A stretch of DNA of 64,000 nt from UBA2185 sp964564625 (GCA_964564625.1 CAZMBE010000001.1:85050-149049); one strand, 5' to 3'; positions 26,501 through 35,625 are shown, counted from the first letter of the stretch. Notes: generated by a model from the sequence alone, not told the origin. A program made the numbers and translations.

Positions 26501-27673
26501 ACCCCTGTCCTCGAGGCGGTTATAGACAAATGGTTTAAATAGTTCCAGGGCCATCTTCTTTGGAAGACCGCATTGATGAAGCCTAAGATCGGGACCTACG
26601 GTAATCACGGACCGTCCTGAGTAATCCACCCTTTTCCCAAGGAGGTTTTGTCTGAACCTGCCCTGCTTCCCTTTTAACATATCTGACAGGGATCGAAGGG
26701 GCCTTTTATTGGAACCGGTTATGGCCCGACCTCTTCTCCCATTATCAAAGAGAACGTCCACCGCTTCCTGGAGCATTCTCTTTTCGTTTCTCACGATAAT
26801 TTCCGGGGCGTTTAATTCCTGCAGGCGCTTCAAACGGTTATTTCTGTTAATCACTCTTCTGTAAAGATCATTCAAGTCTGATGTGGCAAAGCGGCCGCCA
26901 TCAAGAGGCACCAAAGGTCGCAAATCCGGAGGAATGACGGGTAATACCGTGAGAATCATCCACTCCGGTCTGTTTGTCTTGGATTTTTTCAGAGACTCGA
27001 TCACTTTCAGCCTCTTCACAAGTTTTTTTCTTTTGGTGTCAGAAAGAGTTGATCTGAGCTCTGATCGAAGTTCTTCATCCATCTTTGCCAGATCGATTTC
27101 TTCAAGAAGCCTTCTCACAGCCTCGGCTCCAATGCCTGCTTCAAAGGCATCTTCACCGTACTGCTCCTTTAATTCACCTAATTCCTCCTCAGAAAGGAGT
27201 TCCTTCTTTTTCAGGGGAGTGTTTTTCGAATCCAGAACAATCCATGACTCAAAATAAAGAACCTTCTCAAGCTCTTTGAGGCTTAAATCGAGAACATTTC
27301 CAATACGGCTCGGAAGACTCTTGAGAAACCAGATGTGAGCAACCGGTGTCGCCAGGGTAATATGACCCATCCTTTCTCTGCGAACCTTTGATTGTATAAC
27401 TTCGACACCGCATTTCTCGCAGACGACCCCGCGATATTTCATCCGCTTATACCGGCCGCAAAGACACTCATAGTCCTTTACCGGTCCGAAGATTTTTGCA
27501 CAGAAAAGCCCATCTCTTTCCGGCTTGAATGTCCTGTAATTAATCGTCTCAGGTTTTTTCACTTCACCATGGGACCACGAGAGGATTTTTTCCGGTGAAG
27601 CAATTGACATTTTAATAGCACTGAACCTTATAGGATCTTTCGGTTTTTCAAAATAGCTATAAATATCTTCCAC
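23519..27673 (-). CDS. rpoC: DNA-directed RNA polymerase subunit beta-prime
   Basis: This 1384-residue subunit carries the catalytic loop N-A-D-F-D-G-D-Q, which binds Mg2+. The N-terminal zinc ribbon uses C70, C72, C85 and C88, and a second cysteine cluster (C-K-S-K-H-G-V-C-A-M-C) lies in the C-terminal half. The length is typical of proteobacteria. The start is GTG with AAGGAG upstream. Confidence 0.98.
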   Translation of the reverse strand: MEDIYSYFEKPKDPIRFSAIKMSIASPEKILSWSHGEVKKPETINYRTFKPERDGLFCAKIFGPVKDYECLCGRYKRMKYRGVVCEKCGVEVIQSKVRRERMGHITLATPVAHIWFLKSLPSRIGNVLDLSLKELEKVLYFESWIVLDSKNTPLKKKELLSEEELGELKEQYGEDAFEAGIGAEAVRRLLEEIDLAKMDEELRSELRSTLSDTKRKKLVKRLKVIESLKKSKTNRPEWMILTVLPVIPPDLRPLVPLDGGRFATSDLNDLYRRVINRNNRLKRLQELNAPEIIVRNEKRMLQEAVDVLFDNGRRGRAITGSNKRPLRSLSDMLKGKQGRFRQNLLGKRVDYSGRSVITVGPDLRLHQCGLPKKMALELFKPFVYNRLEDRGYVTTVKSAKKMVEKETAEVWDALDEVVREYPVMLNRAPTLHRLGIQAFEPVLIEGKAIQLHPLVCTAFNADFDGDQMAVHVPLSIEAQTEARVLMMSTNNILSPANGKPIINPSQDIVLGIYYLTRARSGVKGEGMVFSDPGEVRRALDMDAVDLHAIIKVRIEGELKDTTVGRVVLNEVVPKDISFDVINKVMNKKELANLIDNCYRLCGAKTAVLLADQLKDLGFKYATKSGASIAIHNMVIPENKKNIVAMADNEVLKVQKQYMDGLITDGERYNKVIDIWAQATEKIAAEMLSGIGAEEIAEPSGVKRKGESLNPIYMMADSGARGSAVQIRQLAGMRGLMAKPSGEIIETPITANFREGLTVLQYFISTHGARKGLADTALKTANSGYLTRRLVDVAQDCIISEIDCGTIDGIYVSALMEGGEIIEAAGERVLGRVALEEIKDPFTGEILVHANEAIDEALAEKIDRSGIEKVNIRSVLTCKSKHGVCAMCYGRDLAHGHLVNIGEAVGIIAAQSIGEPGTQLTMRTFHIGGTAKFEEHSTLEARHDGTVKYMNLHTVKSHGGDHVVMNRNGEIHVLDEQQRSRGKYPVPYGAHIKIKDGSIVKRGDLIAEWDPFSIPILAEVDGSVKYGDIIEGKTMQEQLDEVTGLSRKVIVEYKGANLRTRVSIKDDKGKTAKIPGTNSVARYLLPVGANIVVSEGDKVKAGDIVAKIPRETTKTKDITGGLPRVAELFEARKPREFAVISEIDGTVSYGKDAKGKRKVIITPDVGEEKEYLIPKGKHVSVQEGDRVQAGEALMDGVNNPHDLLAIKGEKALARYLVDEVQEVYRLQGVKINDKHMEIIVRQMLRRVKVKDPGDTSFIADEQIERHRFQEENMRVIAKNEKPAIGEPMLLGITKASLSTQSFISAASFQETTRVLTEASLAGKIDYLRGLKENVIMGRLIPAGTGLSMYRKLGIKTVEDKIAPTLENQEIDQNLVEKKLDIQAAN

Positions 27674-27727
27674 TATTTTACATCTCCTTTATCCCCTGCT
27701 CTCTGCAGACGATAATACAATGAATAT

Positions 27728-27795
27728 TTAATATTGCCCTTCTATGTTCCCATAATAAACGGGCATTAGTTTACTCTTGTCTGACAATTCTTCAT
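27728..27795 (-). other. Two coupled micro-ORFs in the rpoB-rpoC gap
   Basis: A 9-codon frame (MKNCQTRVN, 27795-27766) follows a strong GGAGG by about 4 bases. Its stop overlaps the ATG of a 12-codon frame (MPVYYGNIEGQY, 27766-27728) as TAATG. No homology is recognised. The 151-base gap is otherwise empty. Confidence 0.25.
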
Positions 27796-27824
27796 GACAC
27801 CTCCGCCTCGGGAGACGAAAATGG

Positions 27825-30800
27825 TTATTCTTCTTCCATCAAATCCACATCAAGGCAAAGACTCTGCAGTTCCTTTACAAGGACATTGAAGGATTCCGGA
27901 AGCCCCGGTTCAAATGTATGCTCACCCTTCACTATTGCTTCGTAAATCCTTGTTCTCCCCGCCACATCATCGGACTTAACAGTAAGAAACTCCTGCAGTG
28001 AATACGCGGCACCATACGCTTCCATGGCCCACACTTCCATTTCACCAAGCCTCTGGCCACCGAATTGTGCTTTTCCACCGAGAGGTTGCTGTGTCACTAA
28101 AGAATAGGGTCCTATGGATCGGGCATGAATCTTATCATCAACAAGATGATGGAGCTTCAGCATATATATCAAGCCGACTGTAACCTCCTGATCAAAAGGT
28201 TCGCCAGTCTTACCGTCGAAAAGGATAGTTTGTCCATTTTGCGGAAGATTCACCCTTCTAAGCATATCACGGATTTCACTTTCGTCTGCTCCATCGAATA
28301 CAGGAGTAGATACCAAAATACCTCTTTTAAGTTTTCCGATAAATTCCTTAAGCTTTTCCTCAGAAACTCCATCGATATAGCGATCAAATTCAGGGGAAGA
28401 ATAAATGTTCTTTAACTCCTGCTTCAGCCGATCGGCACGGTAATGCTTTTCTAACATAGTATTGATACTTTCACCTAGGCCTCTGGCGGCCCAGCCTAAA
28501 TGTGTTTCCAAAATCTGTCCAACATTCATACGAGATGGAACACCCAGAGGATTTAAAATTATATCAACTGGTGTCCCATCTTTAAAGTAAGGCATATCCT
28601 CTTCTGGCAGGATTCTCGATAACACACCCTTGTTCCCGTGACGACCAGCCATCTTATCACCGACGGATAGCCCTCTTTTAATGGCGATATAAACTTTAAC
28701 CATTTTGATCACACCCGGGGGAAGCTCATCACCTGCTTTCAGCTTATCCATTTTCTCTTCAAAATAAGCTTCTACAATCTCTTTTTTCCTTTCATAATGC
28801 ACCATAAGAGTATTTATCTTTTCCTCTGTAGCTTCCTCTCCTACCAGCGATATTTCTTTCCATAAACTAAAGGGTATCTTCTCCAGGATATCCTTCTCAA
28901 TCTTATCCCCCTTTTTCAATAATAACTTTTTTTTCTTTGGATCGACCAGCTTCGCTGAGGATATTTTTCCGACAAGCATGCCAGCAATGTTGTTTTTTAC
29001 ACTTCCTGCAATAATTCTAATTTCATCATCACGGTCTTTACATAAATCCCGCATTGCCTCATCTTCAATATATTGCGATCTGTGGTCTCTTTCAGCACCT
29101 TTTCTGGTAAATACTTTCGCATCTATAATAGTACCTTCTACACCCGGGGGAACTCGTAGAGACGTATCCCGAACATCACTTGCTTTTTCACCAAATATTG
29201 CTCGAAGCAGTTTTTCTTCCGGCGATAGTTGCGTCTCTCCTTTAGGAGTGATCTTACCAACAAGAATATCGCCGGATTTTACAAACACGCCCATCCTGAC
29301 AATACCGCTCTCGTCGAGGTTTCTGAGAGCATCCTCTCCCACATTGGGAATATCTCGAGTGATTTCCTCCTTTCCCAGTTTCGTGTCCCTCGCCATTGTT
29401 TCGAATTCTTCAATATGAATCGATGTATAGATATCATCTTTAATGAGTCTTTCACTCACCAGAATGGAATCTTCATAGTTGTATCCACCCCAAGACATGA
29501 AAGCCACCATTACGTTCCGTCCTAAAGCAAGTTCCCCGGCATCGGTCGCAGGCCCATCTGCAATAATATTACCCTTATTAATCCAATCCCCTTTATTTAC
29601 GATTGGTTTTTGGTTAAAGCAGGTATCCTGATTTGAACGCTGGTACTTTGCGAGGTTGTAGATATCAACACCTGTATCTAGCTCGTCCTCCCCTACTCCA
29701 TCGCATTTTATCACTATCCGGGAAGCGTCTACATGCTCGACAACTCCGGAGCGTTTTGCTACAACGACTGCCCCTGAGTCTCTGGCAACAATAGATTCCA
29801 TCCCTGTACCCACAAGTGGTACTTCCGGTCTCAGAAGGGGAACCGCCTGTCTCTGCATATTAGAACCCATGAGTGCCCTGTTGGCATCATCATGCTCCAG
29901 AAACGGGATAGACGCCGCTGCGATACTGACGAGTTGATCGGGCGATACATCCATCAAGTTAACCTCGGTGGGTGGAACAGAAATAAAATCACTACCCTTT
30001 CTCGCAGAAACCAGTTCTCCTTTAAATTTTCCTCGTTTATCGAGGAGACTGTCTGCCGGTGCAATAATGTACTTCTCCTCTTCAATTGCCGTCAAGTAAC
30101 GAACATCATCGAGAACTATACCGTTTTGAACAACCCTGTAAGGTGTTTCAATAAAACCGAATTCATTCACCCTCGCATACGTACTGAGAGATACAATCAA
30201 ACCGATATTGGGTCCTTCCGGTGTCTCCACAGGGCATATTCGACCATAATGGGTTGGATGAACATCCCTAACCTCAAAACCGGCCCTTTCACGGGTGAGG
30301 CCACCAGGACCAAGCGCGGAAAGCCTCCTCTTGTGGGTAATTTCGGAAAGGGGGTTTGTCTGATCCATAAACTGAGAAAGCTGACTGCTTCCCAGAAATT
30401 CATTTACTACAGCAGATACAGGTTTAGCATTGATAAGTTCATGGGGCATCATGGTTTCTATATCTTGGAGACTCATCCTCTCTTTAATTGCTCTCTCTAT
30501 CCGCACTAAACCTATCCGGTATTGATTTTCGATAAGTTCTCCTACCGACCTAACTCTGCGGTTACCAAGATGATCAATATCATCAACACTACAGTCACCA
30601 ACACCATTCTTAAGATCAATGAGATATTTCACAGCAGCCAGGATATCCTCACTTCGCAAGACCGTTACATCTATGGGAACATCCAAGCGGAGCTTGTAAT
30701 TCATTTTTGCCCTTCCTACATCCGAAAGGTCGTAACTCGTCGAATCAAAAAAGAGGCTGTTGAAAAACTTGTGGGCCGTTTCCGGTGTGGGCGGGTTACT

Positions 30801-31916
30801 TGGCCGCAGCCTCCTGTATATCTCGATTATTGCCTCTTCAGCATTATCAATCTTGTCAATCAAAAGGGTGTCCCGAATGGATGCATTAGATCTTTCCTCA
30901 TCAATGTAAATAAACCGAAGTTCTTTAATTGCTTTATTACGTACCCGGTCTAGACCTTCAAGAGTCAAATCTTCATTACATCGCAATAATACCTCTCCGG
31001 TTTCAGAATCTACTACATCGGAAGCAAGTATTTTCCCAATTATATCAATATCTTTAATTTGTATCCGGCTTATTTTGAGTTCAGTCATTCTTTTGATATG
31101 AGCCTTGCTGAACTTTCTCATTTTTTTGATGATTACTTCACCAGTTCCGGGTTCTTTCACATCATCCGGGGCCTTCTCTCCCATGAGAGAGTCGTCCACG
31201 ATCATATAAAGCTTACTGCCGTCTATAAATACCTTTTCAATATTGTAAAAATAACTGAGAAGTGAGTCAGTAGCTGCACCCATAGCCTTGAAAAGAATCG
31301 TTACAGGCATCTTTCTCCGCCTGTCTATTCTGACATAGAGGAGGTCTTTGGAATCAAATTCAAAATCCAACCAAGAACCTCTTATTGGTATAATTCTTGC
31401 CGAATAGATCAGCTTTCCGCTCGCAAGAGTTTTACCCTTATCATGATCAAAAAATATACCCGGAGACCTGTGAAGCTGGCTGACGATAACCCTTTCAGTA
31501 CCATTCATGATGAAGGTACCGTTTTCCGTCATTAATGGAATTTCTCCAAAGTATATCTCCTGTTCCTTGATATCCCTGATTGTTTTCTGCCCTGAACCAC
31601 GGTCGGTATCAAAGACGACCAGCCTCACTACAATCTTTAAAGGGGCCGCGTACGTCATCCCCTTCTGGACACATTCCTTCACATCATATCTGACACTTCC
31701 TATTTTGTAGCTCACAAATTCCAACGAACATTTTCCGCTAAAGTCAGAGATGGGGAAAACACTCTTGAATGCACCCTGAAGTCCGAAGTTGCTCCTTTTC
31801 AACGGATCTATATCTTTCTGGAGGAATTTTTCGTAGGACTTCTTTTGGATATCAATCAGATTAGGAATATCCATAATCTTCTTTATTCGGCCGAAATTTT
31901 TTCTAAACTCGCTCAT
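27825..31916 (-). CDS. rpoB: DNA-directed RNA polymerase subunit beta
   Basis: This 1363-residue subunit includes the rifampicin region G-S-S-Q-L-S-Q-F-M-D-Q-T-N-P-L-S-E-I-T-H-K-R-R-L-S-A-L-G. The nucleotide-binding segment G-R-H-G-N-K-G-V and the C-terminal G-G-Q-R-L-G-E-M-E-V-W-A-M are also present. In the rifampicin region the Asp and both Arg positions match sensitive sequences. The start is ATG, 97 bases after rplL. Confidence 0.98.
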   Translation of the reverse strand: MSEFRKNFGRIKKIMDIPNLIDIQKKSYEKFLQKDIDPLKRSNFGLQGAFKSVFPISDFSGKCSLEFVSYKIGSVRYDVKECVQKGMTYAAPLKIVVRLVVFDTDRGSGQKTIRDIKEQEIYFGEIPLMTENGTFIMNGTERVIVSQLHRSPGIFFDHDKGKTLASGKLIYSARIIPIRGSWLDFEFDSKDLLYVRIDRRRKMPVTILFKAMGAATDSLLSYFYNIEKVFIDGSKLYMIVDDSLMGEKAPDDVKEPGTGEVIIKKMRKFSKAHIKRMTELKISRIQIKDIDIIGKILASDVVDSETGEVLLRCNEDLTLEGLDRVRNKAIKELRFIYIDEERSNASIRDTLLIDKIDNAEEAIIEIYRRLRPSNPPTPETAHKFFNSLFFDSTSYDLSDVGRAKMNYKLRLDVPIDVTVLRSEDILAAVKYLIDLKNGVGDCSVDDIDHLGNRRVRSVGELIENQYRIGLVRIERAIKERMSLQDIETMMPHELINAKPVSAVVNEFLGSSQLSQFMDQTNPLSEITHKRRLSALGPGGLTRERAGFEVRDVHPTHYGRICPVETPEGPNIGLIVSLSTYARVNEFGFIETPYRVVQNGIVLDDVRYLTAIEEEKYIIAPADSLLDKRGKFKGELVSARKGSDFISVPPTEVNLMDVSPDQLVSIAAASIPFLEHDDANRALMGSNMQRQAVPLLRPEVPLVGTGMESIVARDSGAVVVAKRSGVVEHVDASRIVIKCDGVGEDELDTGVDIYNLAKYQRSNQDTCFNQKPIVNKGDWINKGNIIADGPATDAGELALGRNVMVAFMSWGGYNYEDSILVSERLIKDDIYTSIHIEEFETMARDTKLGKEEITRDIPNVGEDALRNLDESGIVRMGVFVKSGDILVGKITPKGETQLSPEEKLLRAIFGEKASDVRDTSLRVPPGVEGTIIDAKVFTRKGAERDHRSQYIEDEAMRDLCKDRDDEIRIIAGSVKNNIAGMLVGKISSAKLVDPKKKKLLLKKGDKIEKDILEKIPFSLWKEISLVGEEATEEKINTLMVHYERKKEIVEAYFEEKMDKLKAGDELPPGVIKMVKVYIAIKRGLSVGDKMAGRHGNKGVLSRILPEEDMPYFKDGTPVDIILNPLGVPSRMNVGQILETHLGWAARGLGESINTMLEKHYRADRLKQELKNIYSSPEFDRYIDGVSEEKLKEFIGKLKRGILVSTPVFDGADESEIRDMLRRVNLPQNGQTILFDGKTGEPFDQEVTVGLIYMLKLHHLVDDKIHARSIGPYSLVTQQPLGGKAQFGGQRLGEMEVWAMEAYGAAYSLQEFLTVKSDDVAGRTRIYEAIVKGEHTFEPGLPESFNVLVKELQSLCLDVDLMEEE

Positions 31917-31966
31917 AATATCCTTATTGTGTTTTAAAGCTCTTCCCTTACAAACACATTATTATT

Positions 31967-31992
31967 CGTTATAATTATACGTTATAATTATC
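31967..31992. repeat. Tandem 13-bp repeat CGTTATAATTAT upstream of rpoB
   Basis: There are two adjacent copies, CGTTATAATTATA (31967-31979) and CGTTATAATTATC (31980-31992), in the rplL-rpoB gap. On the minus strand the unit supplies a TATAAT hexamer (31979-31974) and so could act as a -10 element for rpoB. No good -35 is visible. Confidence 0.5.
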
Positions 31993-32013
31993 TTTTTACT
32001 TATTTCCTGCAGT

Positions 32014-32400
32014 CTATTTAATCTCTACTGTGCCACCAACTTCCTCTATCTTTTTCTTTATATCAGCTGCCTCTTCTTTTGACACACCTTCTTTTATTGG
32101 CTTGGGGACTCCATCAACCAAGTCCTTCGCCTCCTTTAAACCCAAACTTGTGATAGCCCTGACTACTTTGATCACCTGAATTTTCTGATCACCAAATCCT
32201 GTTAGTATCGCATCAAATTCCGTTTTTTCCTCCGCCGGGGCTGCCTGTTCTCCCTTCGCGGAAACTTGGGCCACAGCCACAGGCGCGGCTGCGGACACAC
32301 CGAATTTTTCTTCCAGTTCTTTTACCAGCTCTGAAAGCTCGAGAACTGTCATTTCCTCAATGAATTTTACCACGTCATCTTTTGTAATTTTACCGGCCAT
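32014..32400 (-). CDS. rplL: 50S ribosomal protein L7/L12
   Basis: This 128-residue stalk protein has an N-terminal dimerisation helix region, an Ala/Pro-rich flexible hinge at about residues 36-58, and a C-terminal factor-binding domain. The latter contains K-I-Q-V-I-K-V-V-R-A-I-T-S-L-G-L-K-E-A-K-D-L-V. It recruits and stimulates translational GTPases. Confidence 0.97.
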   Translation of the reverse strand: MAGKITKDDVVKFIEEMTVLELSELVKELEEKFGVSAAAPVAVAQVSAKGEQAAPAEEKTEFDAILTGFGDQKIQVIKVVRAITSLGLKEAKDLVDGVPKPIKEGVSKEEAADIKKKIEEVGGTVEIK

Positions 32401-32423
32401 TTTTATTATCCTCTCATGTATAT

Positions 32424-32948
32424 TTAATTTCCTGATTCTTTTTTAGTTCGATATGCGTTGAGCGCACAAACAAAACCTCGTGGTACGCCACTTAATACGT
32501 TTACGAGTGAAGTCTGGACTCCAACCATTACTGAAAGGAGTTTTCCAATAAGGACATCTTTACTTGGCAATTCCGCAAGAGCACTAATCTGTTCTTTGCT
32601 GATGAGCTTGCCATCCAGTATACCGGCTTTAATTTCCAGTTCAGCGTTCTTCTTGGCAAATTCAATCAAGAATTTTGCCGGACCAACCACATCTCCTCGA
32701 TTTAAGGCAATTGCCAAGGGTCCTTTGAAATATTCTTCTAATTTACTAAAATCGGTCCCTTTGGACGCAATTCCAAAGAGAGTGTTTTTGAGTACTCTGA
32801 ATTCGGAACCTGATTTTCGTAAATTATTCCTCAAAGCATTCATTTTATCAACATTCATACCCGTATACCCGGTAAGCACTGCCAACCTTGTATCCTTGAG
32901 TAGTTCATGAAGCTCAGCTACAACTTTTTCCTTAGTTCTCCGATCCAA
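32424..32948 (-). CDS. rplJ: 50S ribosomal protein L10
   Basis: This 174-residue stalk base anchors L7/L12 dimers through its C-terminal helix. The N-terminal domain shows L-A-V-L-T-G-Y-T-G-M-N-V-D and R-V-L-K-N-T-L. The start is TTG at 32948, 7 bases after AGGAGG, with no in-frame ATG until residue 25. It lies behind a leader that carries the L10-binding consensus. Confidence 0.96.
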   Translation of the reverse strand: MDRRTKEKVVAELHELLKDTRLAVLTGYTGMNVDKMNALRNNLRKSGSEFRVLKNTLFGIASKGTDFSKLEEYFKGPLAIALNRGDVVGPAKFLIEFAKKNAELEIKAGILDGKLISKEQISALAELPSKDVLIGKLLSVMVGVQTSLVNVLSGVPRGFVCALNAYRTKKESGN

Positions 32949-33061
32949 TCAATAACCTCCTTTCTTCATTTTCATAAATTAAAAGCCAGAGAACGATAGG
33001 CACAACAGGAGATAATAAACACAAATGACATAAATGGCCGTTATTATAGTGTTTTGAAACC

Positions 33062-33120
33062 GTTTACTGGTCTCGGCAGGCCGATCAAATCGTTTAAATC
33101 CCTGTACCTGCTGTCTCAGA
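33062..33120 (-). promoter_or_regulatory. L10 leader (ribosomal-protein autoregulatory RNA)
   Basis: On the minus strand the rplA-rplJ gap contains GAGACAGCAGG and, 22 bases after it, CCTGCCGAGACC, so GCAGG can pair with CCTGC. The AGACAGCAGG...CCTGCCGAG pattern is the hallmark of L10 leaders, where the L10(L12)4 complex binds and represses its own translation. The full 182-base leader spans 32949-33130. Confidence 0.8.
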
Positions 33121-33130
33121 CTTCTTAGCG

Positions 33131-33829
33131 CTAAATATTCCTAACATCCAAAGGATCGACTTTTACCCCCGGTCCCATGGTCGTAGAGAGTGATATACTT
33201 TTAAGGTAAGTACCCTTACTAGAGGCAGGTTTTAACTTCATAATTACTTCCACAAGGGCACTAATGTTTTCATATAACTTTTCCGTTCCAAAAGATACCT
33301 TCCCAACGGGACTGTGTACAATACCCGCTTTTTCTACACGAAATTCCACCTTCCCAGCCTTCAGTTCCTGAACAGCCTTCGCCACATCAAAAGTGACCGT
33401 ACCAACCTTTGGATTGGGCATTAATCCTCGCGGACCTAAAATCTTTCCTAATTTTCCGACATTACCCATAACATCCGGTGTGGCAATTACTCTGTCAAAT
33501 TCAAGCCATCCACCTTTTATCTTTTCAATTATATCATCAGAGCCAACGATATCCGCCCCGGCTTCGACGGCTTCTCTTTCTTTCTCGCCTTTGGCAAAAA
33601 CCAATACCCTTACTGATTTGCCCAATCCATTCGGTAACACGACACTTCCTCGGACCATCTGATCAGCATGCTGAGGATTGACACCCAAACGGATGGCAGC
33701 ATCGACGGTTTCGTCAAACTTCGCCCTCGCCGTATTAACTACGATTTCTACAGCCTCCTTGAGGGTATACCTTTTCCCCGCTTCAACCTTTTTTTTCGCT
33801 TCAATAAAACTTTTACCTTTTTTAAACAT
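33131..33829 (-). CDS. rplA: 50S ribosomal protein L1
   Basis: This 232-residue mobile L1-stalk protein contains R-L-G-V-N-P-Q-H-A-D-Q-M-V-R-G. It also contains G-P-R-G-L-M-P-N-P-K-V-G-T-V and the C-terminal S-T-T-M-G-P-G-V-K-V-D. Start and length are normal. It lies 93 bases downstream of rplK. Confidence 0.97.
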   Translation of the reverse strand: MFKKGKSFIEAKKKVEAGKRYTLKEAVEIVVNTARAKFDETVDAAIRLGVNPQHADQMVRGSVVLPNGLGKSVRVLVFAKGEKEREAVEAGADIVGSDDIIEKIKGGWLEFDRVIATPDVMGNVGKLGKILGPRGLMPNPKVGTVTFDVAKAVQELKAGKVEFRVEKAGIVHSPVGKVSFGTEKLYENISALVEVIMKLKPASSKGTYLKSISLSTTMGPGVKVDPLDVRNI

Positions 33830-33922
33830 GATAAAACCTCAAATCGAGACTAAATGCTCAAGAATAAAGCTGATTTTCTCACTCTTCTCAGCTGTGTGGA
33901 GTTCTAAACATCGTAAGTTTAT

Positions 33923-34348
33923 TCACCCTGAAACTTCTATTCCCATTGACCTCGCTGTTCCTTCAATGATTCGCACAGCTCCATCCATATCAACAGCGTT
34001 GAGGTCATTATACTTCACTTCTGCGATCTCTCTCACCTGCTTCGCCGTCACCGCTCCAACCTTTTCTCTCCTTGGATCTCCTGAGCCCTTGGCAATCTTG
34101 GCTGCTTGTTTGAGAAGCACAGAAGCCGGTGGAGTCTTGGTAATAAACGTAAATGAACGATCTGCATATACTGTAATCACGACAGGAATTACCATTCCTT
34201 CCTGATTTTGTGTCATAGCATTGTATGCCTTGCAGAACTCCATTATATTTACCCCGTGCTGTCCAAGCGCTGGCCCTATGGGGGGCGATGGGGTTGCTTT
34301 ACCTGCCTTAATTTGAAGCTTTATACTCGCGATAACCTTTTTTGCCAT
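33923..34348 (-). CDS. rplK: 50S ribosomal protein L11
   Basis: This 141-residue GTPase-associated-centre protein starts at ATG 34348. A GTG nine bases earlier belongs to the ribosome site. The thiostrepton-region prolines (A-T-P-S-P-P-I-G-P-A-L-G-Q-H-G-V-N-I) and the C-terminal RNA-binding G-T-A-R-S-M-G-I-E-V are present. Confidence 0.97.
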   Translation of the reverse strand: MAKKVIASIKLQIKAGKATPSPPIGPALGQHGVNIMEFCKAYNAMTQNQEGMVIPVVITVYADRSFTFITKTPPASVLLKQAAKIAKGSGDPRREKVGAVTAKQVREIAEVKYNDLNAVDMDGAVRIIEGTARSMGIEVSG

Positions 34349-34503
34349 TATAATCACCCCAATTACATTGTTTTATTCGTAACATAATTGTATCTTTTAG
34401 AGGACACCACCTCAAGCCCGATCCAACTCCGCAATTCGTACTATCAAAATAAGGTCTTCAGACGCTTTTTTCGGGCAATAAAAAACATCTACTATAGATT
34501 CCA

Positions 34504-35034
34504 TCAATTTTGAATAACCTGAATAAAATCCAGTTCTACAGGCGTTGACCTGCCAAATATACTCACAATAACCCTTAATTTCCCCTTTTCCGGCTTCACT
34601 TCATCGACAATTCCATCAAAGTTCGTGAATGGCCCATCAATAATTCTTACATGATCACCAATTTCAAACCTGAATTTTGGTTTTGGTTTCAAGGTTCCTT
34701 CATTAATCCTGGTCTTCAGGTTTTCCACATCCTTGTCAGAAATCGGCGATGGTTTGTCTTTACCTCCAATAAATCCAGTTACTTTCGGTGTACCTTTGAC
34801 AATATGCCACGTATCGTCATTCATCTCCATTCTAACGAGAATGTAACCTGGGAAAAACTTTCTTTTGGATGTCTTCTTCTCTCCTGATACCAGTTCAACA
34901 ATATCCTCTTCAGGAATAAGAATATCGGAAAAGTAATTCTGCATCCCCGCTGCATCAATTCTTTCCTGAAGAGAGAGCTTAACCCTGTTCTCAAATCCCG
35001 AATACGTATGAACGACATACCATTTAAACGCCAT
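34504..35034 (-). CDS. nusG: Transcription elongation/antitermination factor NusG
   Basis: This 176-residue protein has an NGN domain (W-Y-V-V-H-T-Y-S-G-F-E, then F-P-G-Y-I-L-V-R-M) that binds the RNA polymerase clamp. A C-terminal KOW domain (G-D-H-V-R-I-I-D-G-P-F-T-N-F-D-G) binds Rho or S10. It follows secE by a few bases, the usual order. Confidence 0.97.
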   Translation of the reverse strand: MAFKWYVVHTYSGFENRVKLSLQERIDAAGMQNYFSDILIPEEDIVELVSGEKKTSKRKFFPGYILVRMEMNDDTWHIVKGTPKVTGFIGGKDKPSPISDKDVENLKTRINEGTLKPKPKFRFEIGDHVRIIDGPFTNFDGIVDEVKPEKGKLRVIVSIFGRSTPVELDFIQVIQN

Positions 35035-35040
35035 TTTATT

Positions 35041-35244
35041 TTAACCCAAAACCAGTCTTATTGCTTTTGCCACTCCAAAATCTACGATCCCTAGATATAT
35101 GGAGACAATTATTACAACAATAATTACTACAGATGTGGAGGCAAGAGTTTGCCTTGGGGTCGGCCATGTCACTTTTTTCAATTCAACTTTTGCTTCTTTT
35201 AAAAATCGTATAATTTTTTCAGTAATTACTTTTATCCTGTCCAT
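35041..35244 (-). CDS. secE: Preprotein translocase subunit SecE
   Basis: This 67-residue protein has an amphipathic segment K-V-E-L-K-K-V-T-W-P-T-P-R-Q-T, the family signature, followed by one transmembrane helix at about residues 36-57. This is the short single-span form. It clamps SecY halves together. Confidence 0.95.
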   Translation of the reverse strand: MDRIKVITEKIIRFLKEAKVELKKVTWPTPRQTLASTSVVIIVVIIVSIYLGIVDFGVAKAIRLVLG

Positions 35245-35368
35245 TAATGCAATCCCTCAACATTAAACCTAAGACCCTTCACCATGTTTCACTCGACAAC
35301 GATCCATACAACTACAGCGTTTTCATGCGACTTCACCTTGACACAGGCACAGTCTCATTGAAATAAAA

Positions 35369-35445
35369 TGGCAGGCCAGGAGGGACTCGAACCCCCAGCA
35401 TCCGGATTTGGAGTCCGGCGCTCTATCCATTAGAGCTACTGGCCT
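35369..35445 (-). tRNA. tRNA-Trp (anticodon CCA)
   Basis: This is a 77-base cloverleaf. The acceptor AGGCCAG pairs with CTGGCCT, the anticodon loop is CTCCAAA, the T-arm contains GGTTCGAGTCC, and the 3' CCA is encoded. It is placed between rpmG and secE, as in many bacteria. Confidence 0.96.
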
Positions 35446-35475
35446 GTTTATTACACAACATATTCCATGGCTAAT

Positions 35476-35625
35476 TTACTTAGTTTCTCTGTGAATCTTA
35501 TGAGATCGGCAAAATTTGCAATATTTTTTCAATTCCAGACGATTCTGCATGGTTCGCTTATTTTTCGTTGTTGTATAATTCCTTTGCTTACATTCTGTAC
35601 ATGCTAACGTAATAATATTTCTCAT
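35476..35625 (-). CDS. rpmG: 50S ribosomal protein L33, zinc form
   Basis: This 49-residue protein contains L-A-C-T-E-C-K-Q-R-N-Y and K-Y-C-K-F-C-R-S-H. These are two C-x2-C pairs (C9/C12, C36/C39), so this is the zinc-binding type. The ATG start is preceded by GGAAGTGGG. It lies between tRNA-Thr(GGT) and tRNA-Trp. Confidence 0.95.
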   Translation of the reverse strand: MRNIITLACTECKQRNYTTTKNKRTMQNRLELKKYCKFCRSHKIHRETK

